15,924 nt of DNA from Planctomycetota bacterium (GCA_024278415.1 JAJRTI010000251.1:1-15924), one strand, 5' to 3'. Positions 8,389 to 15,680 are shown, counted from the first letter of the stretch. Translations and numbers: made by a program. The notes: generated from the sequence alone by a model not told the origin.

Positions 8389-9429
8389 CTACCCTCCCCC
8401 AAGCATCTTGTCCCGCGCTGCGTTCACTGCGATGACGAACTGCGCGACGAACGTCCGCCGCTCTTCGGTTGCCATGCCCTCCTTGTAGGCGACTGGCACG
8501 GTGAATGCAGACAGATCGAATGCGGCGAAACGGTCTCGCAGCTCCTGGCAGCGCGCTTCGAGCGCGTCGTCGCTCAAGTCCTTGACCGCGTCCTCGGAGT
8601 AGGCGTCCACGAACTCCCAGTAGGCGTCCTCCACCGCGTCCTCGTCTGCGCCGGGCGATACTCCGAGGATCTCGTGCGCGGCCGGCGCGTGCTTGGGGGC
8701 CGCGGCAGGCGGGGGGGTCAGGGTGCCGAATGTGGGTCCGGGCCCCAGGTCCGGCATGGCGGGCGTGGACGTGTCCTCGAAAGCAGGCATCGCCGGCGGA
8801 GGCAATGGCCCGGGCCCGGGTCCCAAGTCGGGCATGGCCGGTGTCGAGGTGTCGTCAAGAGGTGGGATTGCGTGCGGAGTCGCTGGCCCCGCGCCGGATC
8901 CAGGTTCCAGAGGCGGGATAGGGGGCGCGGAGCCCAACGCGGGCATTGCCGGCGGCGTGACCAGCAACTCCTCGTCGAGCGCCGGCATCTCCTGCAAAAC
9001 CGGTCCCTCGCCTGGCGTTTCGCTTGGTGGCTCCGCGGGCTCTGCCGCGGCGGCTGGCGCGGAGCCGCAGTCCACGTGCGTGCCGGCCCACACGTCGCCA
9101 AGCCGGCGTTGGTCGTGGCTGAACGCGGTCACCAGCAGCTCCACCAGCGTCGCTGGCGGCAGCAGCGTGATGTTGCGCAGCACCAACTTCGCCGGCCCGC
9201 ATGGCTGCCCGCCCGGTCCGCGCACGCTCAGCCCTACCACCCACTTGCCCGGGCTGCGGCCGGCGACCAACAAGTCCTTGGCGAGCACGTAGGCGAGCCC
9301 GGCCCACCACGGCCACGGCGAGAAGAGGCGCACCGCGAGGCAGACCACCACGGTGGCCACGAAATCGAGAAGGAACGCCAGCGCGCGGCGCCATTCGTCG
9401 GGCAGAGCTTGCAGCGAAGCGATGGGCAT
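8389..9429 (-). CDS. RDD-family membrane protein with Pro-rich repeats and degenerate J-like C-terminus
   Basis: A 346-residue three-part protein. Residues about 10-120 form an RDD domain: RALAFLLDFV with Arg and Asp, a hydrophobic segment around 22-56, GRSPGKWVVGL, then a second hydrophobic stretch and RRLGDVWAGT. Its role is unknown beyond membrane location. Residues about 121-250 are a Pro/Ala/Met-rich linker in which DTSTPAMPDLGPGP occurs twice exactly (193-206 and 219-232, 78-nt period). Residues about 251-343 begin HEILGVSPGADEDAVEDAYWEFVDAYS, which matches helix I-II of a J domain (YxxLGVxPxAxxxxIxxAY), but the HPD motif that activates DnaK is missing. A helical NAARDKM segment closes the domain. 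No ribosome binding site is evident before the ATG at 9429. It converges on the glycyl radical enzyme gene with a 101-nt gap. Confidence 0.82.
   Translation of the reverse strand: MPIASLQALPDEWRRALAFLLDFVATVVVCLAVRLFSPWPWWAGLAYVLAKDLLVAGRSPGKWVVGLSVRGPGGQPCGPAKLVLRNITLLPPATLVELLVTAFSHDQRRLGDVWAGTHVDCGSAPAAAAEPAEPPSETPGEGPVLQEMPALDEELLVTPPAMPALGSAPPIPPLEPGSGAGPATPHAIPPLDDTSTPAMPDLGPGPGPLPPPAMPAFEDTSTPAMPDLGPGPTFGTLTPPPAAAPKHAPAAHEILGVSPGADEDAVEDAYWEFVDAYSEDAVKDLSDDALEARCQELRDRFAAFDLSAFTVPVAYKEGMATEERRTFVAQFVIAVNAARDKMLGGG
8734..8853 (-). repeat. In-frame direct repeat within the Pro-rich linker
   Basis: Two 42-nt coding segments (8812-8853 and 8734-8775) encode the same 14 residues, DTSTPAMPDLGPGP, 78 nt apart. 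Related MPAL/IPPL units nearby suggest growth by slippage or duplication in a low-complexity linker. Confidence 0.7.
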
Positions 9430-9533
9430 GATGGGAGTACGAATAGCACACGGAGGCCAGTCCCGTCAACCGGCGCTACGTGGAAGTTTTCTTACGGAAG
9501 TTGATTGATCTGAGCGGCCAATGCCGCAGGCTT

Positions 9534-9596
9534 GTAGTGGGGCGATTCATCGCCCGTCGTTTCGGTGCAGAGACGGGCGATAAATCGCCCTACTAC
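9534..9596. repeat. BIME-like pair of inverted GTAG-type REP sequences (copy 1)
   Basis: Two 25-nt units face each other (9534-9558 plus, 9572-9596 minus) with a 13-nt centre. Each starts GTAG, then 2 nt, then a hairpin GGGCGAT-TT/TC-ATCGCCC, then GTC. The 5' GTAG tetranucleotide next to a GC stem is the signature of REP sequences mobilised by TnpA_REP (RAYT) transposases. The right-hand unit is identical over 25 nt to the left-hand unit at 14211-14235. The element lies in the 9430-9707 gap between two minus-strand genes. No RAYT gene is in the window. Confidence 0.75.
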
Positions 9597-9707
9597 GAAC
9601 AGCCCGGCTCGCCCATTCCGCTTGTGTGCACATCAGAGCTGTCACAACCTACCGGCCACATCGGCCTTGGGATGGGACCGTTGCAAATTCTGGGGAAACC
9701 CGTCGCG

Positions 9708-10496
9708 CTATCCTCGCAGCTCCCGCAGCAAGTCCACGGTCATGCGCTGATCCTCGAGCAGCGGCCGCGTCACGGTTACGTCTGCGCGGTGCCACAGTTC
9801 GGTTCCGAGCCAGCCCGCGTACCCAATTTCTTTGAGCACGGCGGCAAACGCGGCCACGTCCATGTCGCCCTCGCCGAGCCACTCCGTAGGCACGTCGCCC
9901 ACCTGGTTGCGCAGGTGCAGCGCGCGCAGCCGCGAGCCGAGCCGCCGCGCGCAGTCGACCGGGTCGTCGCCGGACGTGAGCGCCCAGCCCGTATCGAGCA
10001 TGACACCGACGCGGTCGTCCGCGTACTCGACCACGCTCTTGAGGTCGTCCATGTGGAGGTCGTACGAGTTGGCGTGGTTGTGCATGACGATCTCGATGCC
10101 CAGCGCGGCGACTTCGCTCGCGAGCCGGGAGAAGGTTTCGCCTTGCTGCTTCAGTTCGTCGTCCGTTTTGCGTTCGCGCGCGTTCCACGATCCCTTGGGG
10201 TTGGCGTTGACCGCGAGGAAGTCGCCGCCCAGCTCCGCGATGCCGCGGGCTGGCGCGAGGAGCGTCTCTTCCGCGCCGATCGGGTCCCATGGCAGGTGCA
10301 TGTCGGCGCCGGCGTACGCGCCACAGTGCTTGAGCCCGTGCCGCTTCGCGGCCTCGGCCACGCCTTCGCCGAGGAACTCGATGGCGTCGTAGCCGGCCGC
10401 TGCGGCTTCGGCACAGAAGGTGTCCACGGTCTTGTCTTCCTTGGGCCGATTGGCTTCCGAGTGCCAGGCCCACTGGTTGCAGGCGATGCCTTTCAT
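9708..10496 (-). CDS. Sugar phosphate isomerase/epimerase-type TIM barrel
   Basis: A 262-residue soluble protein of the xylose isomerase-like / AP endonuclease 2 superfamily, which includes inosose dehydratases, hydroxypyruvate isomerases and ketose epimerases. Visible features are AIEFLGEG (E40), MHNHAN (H139, H141), MLDTGWALTSGDDP (D168), ALHLRNQ (H194) and GWLGTELW (E233). These are the usual strand-end metal and substrate residues. Members with an HNH motif normally have an acidic residue soon after it (HNHxxEF); here the stretch reads HNHANSYDL, so the first metal ligand is unclear. The ATG at 10496 has a weak GAGG about 9 nt upstream. No signal peptide is present. It lies 169 nt downstream of the GH112 gene on the same strand, with a repeat element between, so co-transcription is possible but unproven. 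Substrate is unknown. Confidence 0.85.
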   Translation of the reverse strand: MKGIACNQWAWHSEANRPKEDKTVDTFCAEAAAAGYDAIEFLGEGVAEAAKRHGLKHCGAYAGADMHLPWDPIGAEETLLAPARGIAELGGDFLAVNANPKGSWNARERKTDDELKQQGETFSRLASEVAALGIEIVMHNHANSYDLHMDDLKSVVEYADDRVGVMLDTGWALTSGDDPVDCARRLGSRLRALHLRNQVGDVPTEWLGEGDMDVAAFAAVLKEIGYAGWLGTELWHRADVTVTRPLLEDQRMTVDLLRELRG

Positions 10497-10547
10497 GATG
10501 GTTGTCCTCGACTAAGAAGGTGTACTGGAGGGCAGCAGCCGGAGTCG

Positions 10548-10644
10548 CAAGACTTCGAGCCCGGAACTGATGCATCCGGGGCGCTCCCTCATCCCCCCCT
10601 TCCCCCACTGGGGGAAGGGCCAGGGTTGGGGGCTGGAAGTCTTG
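10548..10644. repeat. About 97-bp element with 9-bp inverted ends and central hairpin
   Basis: CAAGACTTC at 10548-10556 is the exact inverse of GAAGTCTTG at 10636-10644. Between them lies a perfect hairpin CCCTTCCCCC-ACT-GGGGGAAGGG (10597-10619). It fills the gap between the GH112 stop and the isomerase start. The central hairpin belongs to a style of C/G-run palindrome common between genes in high-GC bacteria. It has no following T-run on either strand, so I class it as a repeat or small mobile element rather than a terminator. Confidence 0.55.
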
Positions 10645-10665
10645 TGTGTTCGGCTACCCGATGGC

Positions 10666-13600
10666 TCAGTTCCGTTCGACACGCAGGAGGCGCACGCAGT
10701 CGGCCGGCAGCGGCACAGCCACTCCCGCGGCGAGTTGCGTGGCGGGGCCGGCGAAGACGGTCTCGCCCGTGGCCGCGTCCACGAGTTTCACGCGGGCCGC
10801 GGGGTTCAGGCCGAAGATGCGCGGCTGGCAGCGCAACTGCACGGTGCAGGCCGTCTCAGCGTCGCGCAGGAGCGCGAGCATGTTGGCGCTCGGGTAGGCG
10901 TACGCGAACACATTCGCCGCGCCGGTCGCGTCGAGGTCGTCGAATTTGCTCTCCGCGTGCGCGGCCCAGAAGACACAGCGCCGCATGAGCCGGCTGAAGT
11001 CGTAGCTTTGCGAGTACGCGCTGAGGTACACGGACCGCCCACGGCCGACTGTGCGCGCGACTACGCCCGGGGACAGCTTGCCGGCCGGGTCCGCGGCCGC
11101 GAACAGCACGGCCGCGTCGCGTGCGGTCGCGGCCACGCGGGTCAAGCCGGCCACGCCGACTACGTGCGCGGGCAGCGTGCGGCCGATCCAGTGCGCCGCG
11201 CCGGCGCGTGTCTTGCTCAGGCGCGCGGTGGGCCGGTCCTCGCGGGGGGCTTCGCGCGCGGTGTCCGCGAGCATGGACTGGTCGAACGTGTCGGGCCGAA
11301 ACTCCGCAGCGCCCTCGGCCGCCACGCCCAGCAAGTCCGCGAGCGCCCAATGCGGCTGGGGCTTGTCACAATGCGAGGGCGACTGCATGCCGATGAACCC
11401 GCCGCCGTTGCGCACGAATGTCTCGATGTTTTGCCGCAGCTTCGGCGACTCCCAGAAGTGGCCGCCGCTCCAGGAGCTGTTCGGTGGGCCGTAGTTGAAC
11501 AGCACGTGCGCATCGCTCGGCACGCCGTTTTTCGCGATCTCGTCGAGGCTGATGAAGCGCACGTTGACCGGCATGTCCGTGAGCGGCCACAGCCGCGCGG
11601 CGCCCCACGGCCGCCACGAATAGACCTTGCCCCACGCGTTGATGACGTACACGTTGATGTCGTGCGTGAACGCGCGATGGCCGTTGAGGTGGCGGCCGAG
11701 GAACGCGAACTCGTCGTTGATCTCGGCGATCGTCTCCGTCATGTCCTCGCGCACCGCCGGGTTCATGACTTTGGTCACGTTCGGGAACGGCATCCAGTAG
11801 ATCGCGCTGGGGAAGCCCATGAGCAGGCCGCGCTTGGCGCGGCGCCACGCGGCCTCGATGCGGCCGGGGCTAGTGGCCTTGGGCACGATGTGGCCGTGGA
11901 GCCACACCACGCGCAGCCGGCGATAGACGCCGGCGCCCGGGAAGTCGATCAGTGCGCGGGCCGTGACCGGATCGGACGTGGGCTTGTCGATCTGGTTGAT
12001 CTGGCCGGTGTCGAGGCTGCCAAGGTAGGGCTCGATACCCACGTGGCTGTCGCCCCAATAGAGCCACGCGCGCATGCCGTGGCCGCGCAGCACGCCGGTG
12101 GCCTTGGCCATCCAGGCCGCGACCCGCGGCTGCGTCCACGCCATCCACGCGAGGTAGCGCCGGTCCGGGGCCACCTCGATGGTCTTGGGCGGCATGACGA
12201 GCCATTCCGGGTCGAACGCGATGCCGGTGTCCGCCTCGAACTGCTTGATCGTGTCGGGGTGGGCGACGAGCGTGTACGACTCCCAGTCCCAGGCCTTCTG
12301 CGGAGTGGGGCCGGGGTAGGCGAACCCGAGGTCGTCGAACCAGTAGGTGTCGAGCGCGCCCGCGAGCGGCTTCACGAGCTTCGTCAGTTCCGCCAGCCCG
12401 CGGCGCTGGAACGATGCCCGCAGCGGGTCGCCCACGCCGGTGTTGGTGAAGCGGAAGTAGACCACGTACTGCCGGCCTGGGGTAGCGTTGGCGATGGTGA
12501 CTTGCTGTGTCTTGCGGTCGTACGTCCATGCGACCTTGGCCGACTTGTCCCCCACGTCGCGCACGAACCAGTGGACCTTGGGTTTGTAGTGGTTGTCAAT
12601 GCGCGTGCTGCCGCCCCACGAGGGCGACACGATCTTAATTGTCACCGTCGCGGACTTGGCTGTGACGGGATCGGTGCGCCAGTAGCCGGTCTGGCGATCT
12701 TCGGGATGCTCGCGCACCCAGTCGTGGTCGTGGATGGGCGTGCTGGCGAGCGCGGCGGTGTGGTAGCCCTTGTTCTTCCACACGCGCAGCGCGTCGGCCG
12801 TGGCCCGCGAGGCCTTGGCGATGAGTTCGTTGGCGCCGATGCGCTCGGCCCAAGGGAGCGCGGCCGCGGCGCGCTCCGGGGTCTCGGCCGGCCAACTCAT
12901 GGAGATGCGCACGTCTTTCTTGGCGGGCATCGCGCGCACGCGCTGGCGGACCTGCCGGCGATACGCGGTCTCGCCTGCGGCCCTAGCGAGCGCGATGCGC
13001 TCTGCCGCGGCGAGGTGCTCCTCTGCCGCGGCCATGTCGCGGGCGTCGAGCAGTTGCTGGATGCGTTCGATGTAAAGAGCCAGTCCCTTGCCGCGCGGGG
13101 TGGCCGGGGCTTTGAGGCTGGACTTCAATGCTGCGAGCCGCTGCCTTTGCGCGTCCATCTGCTGCCCGACGAATGCGGCCGGCGCGGTCACGACCGACAC
13201 GGCCGCGCCGGCCGCGTCGAGAAACGTGACTCGCACTGCGCCGCGCGCGGGCGGCAACACGGACGCCGGCGCGATCGGCCCGGCCAGGGTCTCGCGCGTC
13301 AGTTGCTTCTCCACGAGCACCTTCCGGCCCGCGAGTATGCGCACCCGCGCGCCAGCGATGGTCTTGGGCAACGACTGCGGGTCGAGGTTGAGTTGCACGC
13401 TCTCGCCCGCGATGTGGCTGGCCCGCGTGAGCAGCGGCCGAAACACGCGCACTCCGCGCGAGATGCGGATCTCGTCGAGTTGGCCGACGAAGAAGTCCCT
13501 CCACCCGTCGTGCGCGCCGAAGGTGCCTCCGGCTCCCTTGGCGTAGTCACCCTCGTCTTTGTGCTGAGCGCTCGCGCAGAGCGCGCCGTTGACGTAGACG

Positions 13601-14112
13601 CGGGCGATGCGGTTCTTGTCGTGCGTGAGCGCGATGTGGTTCCACCGGCGCCTTCGGACCTTCAACCCACTGAGCGGATACCAGCGGATGGGGAACGCGG
13701 CCGCGCGGTATCCAAAGCGGCCGGTGCGCGGGCCCGCCGCGATGTGGAGGTAGAACCGCGTCGCCAGGGAGATGAGCCCGGTGTTGCTGCTCAGCTCTGG
13801 CCGGGCCCACAGTTCGATGGTGAACTCTTGGCCGTTCTTGAGCAGCAGCGCATCGTGCTTGGACAGGCGCAGGATCTGCCCATTGCCGCGCAGGTCCGCG
13901 GCTTGGCCGAACTTGCCTGCGACGTGCGACGCTCCCTTTTGGAACTTGATGGTGATGTTCGCGTCGGCTGCGCTGCGCTGCTCGTCGCCGTCGCCATCGA
14001 GGTGGAAGAGCGCGAGGGTCTGGCTGTCGGGCTTGTAGGGCAGGAACCAGTTTTCGGCCGCGTGGACAAGTGGCGACAGGAAGACGAAGCTGGCCGCTAT
14101 CGCGCGTCGCAT
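10666..14112 (-). CDS. Predicted exported LamG-GH112 beta-galactosyl phosphorylase
   Basis: A 1148-residue protein. The ATG at 14112 has GAGGAG 6 nt upstream and opens a signal peptide (MRRAIAASFVFLSPLVHAA, cleavage near residue 18-19). Residues about 31-226 form a LamG/concanavalin-like jellyroll (GQEFTIELWARP, RWNHIALTHD, GQLDEIRIS). Residues 227-310 look beta-rich, and about 310-400 are helical. Residues about 401-1148 match GH112 full length (about 750): DVRISMSWPAE, YWGDSHVGIEPY with D688 at the place of the catalytic acid D313 of Bifidobacterium lacto-N-biose phosphorylase, INAWGKVYSWRPWG, MPVNVRFISLDEI and VRNGGGFIGMQSPS. GH112 enzymes split galactosyl-beta-1,3-HexNAc or galactosyl-beta-1,4-L-rhamnose with phosphate, giving alpha-galactose 1-phosphate. 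Which substrate applies here cannot be read. Known members are cytoplasmic and lack the N-terminal 400 residues. Confidence 0.9.
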   Translation of the reverse strand: MRRAIAASFVFLSPLVHAAENWFLPYKPDSQTLALFHLDGDGDEQRSAADANITIKFQKGASHVAGKFGQAADLRGNGQILRLSKHDALLLKNGQEFTIELWARPELSSNTGLISLATRFYLHIAAGPRTGRFGYRAAAFPIRWYPLSGLKVRRRRWNHIALTHDKNRIARVYVNGALCASAQHKDEGDYAKGAGGTFGAHDGWRDFFVGQLDEIRISRGVRVFRPLLTRASHIAGESVQLNLDPQSLPKTIAGARVRILAGRKVLVEKQLTRETLAGPIAPASVLPPARGAVRVTFLDAAGAAVSVVTAPAAFVGQQMDAQRQRLAALKSSLKAPATPRGKGLALYIERIQQLLDARDMAAAEEHLAAAERIALARAAGETAYRRQVRQRVRAMPAKKDVRISMSWPAETPERAAAALPWAERIGANELIAKASRATADALRVWKNKGYHTAALASTPIHDHDWVREHPEDRQTGYWRTDPVTAKSATVTIKIVSPSWGGSTRIDNHYKPKVHWFVRDVGDKSAKVAWTYDRKTQQVTIANATPGRQYVVYFRFTNTGVGDPLRASFQRRGLAELTKLVKPLAGALDTYWFDDLGFAYPGPTPQKAWDWESYTLVAHPDTIKQFEADTGIAFDPEWLVMPPKTIEVAPDRRYLAWMAWTQPRVAAWMAKATGVLRGHGMRAWLYWGDSHVGIEPYLGSLDTGQINQIDKPTSDPVTARALIDFPGAGVYRRLRVVWLHGHIVPKATSPGRIEAAWRRAKRGLLMGFPSAIYWMPFPNVTKVMNPAVREDMTETIAEINDEFAFLGRHLNGHRAFTHDINVYVINAWGKVYSWRPWGAARLWPLTDMPVNVRFISLDEIAKNGVPSDAHVLFNYGPPNSSWSGGHFWESPKLRQNIETFVRNGGGFIGMQSPSHCDKPQPHWALADLLGVAAEGAAEFRPDTFDQSMLADTAREAPREDRPTARLSKTRAGAAHWIGRTLPAHVVGVAGLTRVAATARDAAVLFAAADPAGKLSPGVVARTVGRGRSVYLSAYSQSYDFSRLMRRCVFWAAHAESKFDDLDATGAANVFAYAYPSANMLALLRDAETACTVQLRCQPRIFGLNPAARVKLVDAATGETVFAGPATQLAAGVAVPLPADCVRLLRVERN

Positions 14113-14128
14113 GGCGAACTCCTCGGTG

Positions 14129-14319
14129 GATGAGAGATGAGCGATAGGCGCTTGCCGCCTACGGAACGACAACATTTTGACAACGTGTGAGGCGCGAGAC
14201 GACCTGGCTTGTAGTAGGGCGATTTATCGCCCGTCTCTCCAGGGCTATCGACGGGCGATGAATCGCCCTACTACGAACGGCCTGGCCGCGGCGTCGTCTC
14301 TTATCCCTCATCTCTGATC
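14129..14319. repeat. Composite inverted-repeat element containing BIME copy 2
   Basis: The core is a REP pair: units 14211-14235 (plus) and 14250-14274 (minus), each GTAG + GGGCGAT-TT/TC-ATCGCCC + GTC, with a 14-nt centre, the same as the pair at 9534-9596. The flanks GGCTTGTAG and CTACTACGAAC are shared by both copies. Around it are two further inverted pairs: GAGACGAC at 14196-14203 with GTCGTCTC at 14293-14300, and GATGAGAGATGAGCGATA at 14129-14146 with its inverse at 14302-14319 (16 of 18). A separate minus-strand hairpin GTAGGCGGCAAGCGCCTA occupies 14145-14162. The element fills most of the gap between the zinc-ribbon gene stop and the GH112 start and would form the GH112 leader. Confidence 0.7.
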
Positions 14320-14397
14320 TGTCTCACGCTCAGGCGGCCAGATCGCGTATCCGACGACCCCGTCCGTCGCGCTCTTCCACGGTGCACGAACCACCGG

Positions 14398-15306
14398 CTA
14401 GGCCTTGGCCGCCTCGATGCGCTTCGCGATGTCGAGCAGCGCCTCGATGGTCGGCTCGGACTGCTCCGCCAACTGCTTGTGGAGTTTTTCGAGGTATGGA
14501 TCGATGCTGTCGGGTTTGTAGGGGCCCTCTTGGTACGAGATGCAGCGGTCTGAGATTTCGAGCGTTCCGAAGGTGGAGAAGATCGGTTGCCCGCGCTTGA
14601 CGAACTCCAGCAGGGCCCGCTGCACGTCATCTCCCAGCACGGCCCGAATGCCGTCTGCGTCCCTGCCGTGCACGAGGAACGTGCGGTCGAAGGCGCTGTT
14701 GCCCGTGGCCACGTCCTCGTGGTCGAGCATGCCGAACAGCTTGGCCAACCTGTGTGTCCACGCCTCCTGGCTGATGCGCAGGCCGAGCCCCAGAGGCTCC
14801 GTGAAGTACACGGCCGCGCGAACGTACACCCCGGGCTTGGCCACGTTGGAGCCCGTGAACGGCTCGACGAGCACGGGCTCTACGTCGCTTACGCGGTCGA
14901 TCCTCACCAGGTGTCCATCTCGCCGGCCGCGGAACTCCTCGGCCGACCGATTCGACGTCAGGTCAATCAACTGCGTGTTGATCGCCTCGATCTCGTCCTT
15001 GTCGAGGAAGAGCCCCTGGCAGGATTCGCAGTAATCGAAGAGGAGGTCGCTGAGTTGGAGGAGGCTCACCTTCTCCATGGGCCGCCCGTCGCAACGCGGG
15101 CACTTGCGGGGCGGGCCGGGTGCGGCGTGGACGTCGTGGTCGACGGAGCAGAACTCGATGTCGCCCGCCATGCCGGTGGCGAGCACGTTGAGTTCGCCGT
15201 GTTCGAGGAACACCCCGCCGCAAGAGGGGCACTTGTCGGTGGTGATGTCTTCCTCGACCACGTGTTCCATCGTGGTTCCGCAGTGTGGGCACATCAGGGA
15301 TGCCAT
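14398..15306 (-). CDS. Double TFIIB-type zinc-ribbon protein with DUF3137-like C-terminal region
   Basis: A 302-residue soluble protein with two zinc ribbons: C6/C9 with C26/C29 (MCPHCG...KCPSCGGVFLEHGEL) and C69/C72 with C93/C96 (KCPRCDG...DYCESCQGLFLDKDEI). The CPxCxGxxLxxxEL ending is typical of the zf-TFIIB family. Residues about 140-285 (SAFDRTFLVHGRDADGIRAVLGDDVQRALLEF) resemble the DUF3137 pattern of a 'FDxxFxVxxxD' strand followed by a helix. The function of both families is unknown, and nothing suggests a basal transcription role. The ATG at 15306 has GGAGG 7 nt upstream. An upstream in-frame ATG at 15417 falls inside the predicted promoter, so it is rejected as start. The gene is first in the minus-strand train and looks independently promoted. 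Confidence 0.85.
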   Translation of the reverse strand: MASLMCPHCGTTMEHVVEEDITTDKCPSCGGVFLEHGELNVLATGMAGDIEFCSVDHDVHAAPGPPRKCPRCDGRPMEKVSLLQLSDLLFDYCESCQGLFLDKDEIEAINTQLIDLTSNRSAEEFRGRRDGHLVRIDRVSDVEPVLVEPFTGSNVAKPGVYVRAAVYFTEPLGLGLRISQEAWTHRLAKLFGMLDHEDVATGNSAFDRTFLVHGRDADGIRAVLGDDVQRALLEFVKRGQPIFSTFGTLEISDRCISYQEGPYKPDSIDPYLEKLHKQLAEQSEPTIEALLDIAKRIEAAKA

Positions 15307-15401
15307 TCCGCTGCCTCCGTTCATGCTTTGCGTTGGGTGGGGGCGTCCGCGCAGGCTGCCGTTGCATACGGGCCAGCGCTTCGTGCATCTGTACACCGCG
15401 G

Positions 15402-15430
15402 AGTATACCAGGCCCATCGTTGAGCGCCAA
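15402..15430 (-). promoter_or_regulatory. Sigma-70-like promoter for the zinc-ribbon gene
   Basis: On the minus strand TTGGCG (15425-15430) is followed after exactly 17 nt by TATACT (15402-15407), with an extended -10 TGG directly before it. The predicted start of transcription is about 90 nt before the chosen ATG. Spacing and position are good; the -35 matches only 4 of 6. Confidence 0.5.
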
Positions 15431-15512
15431 AGGCGGCCAGAGCGTGCGGCCCACTCGCGATGGACGGCTACGTCCAGCGCAACGCAGCACCAAGACTTGG
15501 GTTGGACGGCCA

Positions 15513-15550
15513 GCGCAGCGTCGCCTCAAACCGTCGAGGCGTCGCTGCGC
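15513..15550. repeat. 15-bp inverted repeat upstream of zinc-ribbon promoter
   Basis: GCGCAGCGTCGCCTC (15513-15527) and its inverse with one mismatch (15536-15550) flank an 8-nt loop. A smaller GCCCCC-GTT-GGGGGC hairpin is at 15577-15591. The element lies about 80 nt upstream of the predicted -35. It could be an operator or just another intergenic palindrome. No gene is supported in 15431-15924. Confidence 0.45.
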
Positions 15551-15643
15551 GTGCTCACGATGTGTACGCGCTTGCCGCCCCCGTTGGGGGCTCGGCCCAG
15601 TGGAGCGGTGATGTGCCGACTAACAACAGGAGGCCGCTTGGCA

Positions 15644-15680
15644 GTAGTCGGCAATCATCGCGACACGGGGACAAGCCCTG
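15644..15680 (+). repeat. REP-B copy, decayed hairpin
   Basis: GTAGTCGGCAATCATCG at 15644-15660 is identical to the copy at 5771-5787. The following bases (CGACACGGGGACAAGCCC) resemble the GC hairpin attached to the copy at 5632-5673 but no longer pair fully. Confidence 0.65.

Noticed and set aside
7948..9504. Plus-strand open frame spanning the glycyl radical enzyme end and the RDD gene
   Set aside because: It crosses two well-supported genes in other frames and is low-complexity Arg/Gly-rich.
10570..14133. Very long plus-strand open frame opposite GH112 (1187 codons)
   Set aside because: It is antisense to a gene with clear LamG and GH112 motifs, signal peptide and ribosome binding site. 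Its translation is Arg/Ala/His/Val-rich with no recognisable domain, as expected from GC-rich codon bias.
14177..14182. Perfect TTGACA on the plus strand
   Set aside because: No -10 box at 16-18 nt, and no plus-strand gene downstream.
15307..15417. Upstream ATG at 15417 as start of the zinc-ribbon protein
   Set aside because: It lies between the predicted -35 and -10 boxes and has no ribosome binding site, whereas the ATG at 15306 has GGAGG at 7 nt and starts just before the first zinc ribbon.
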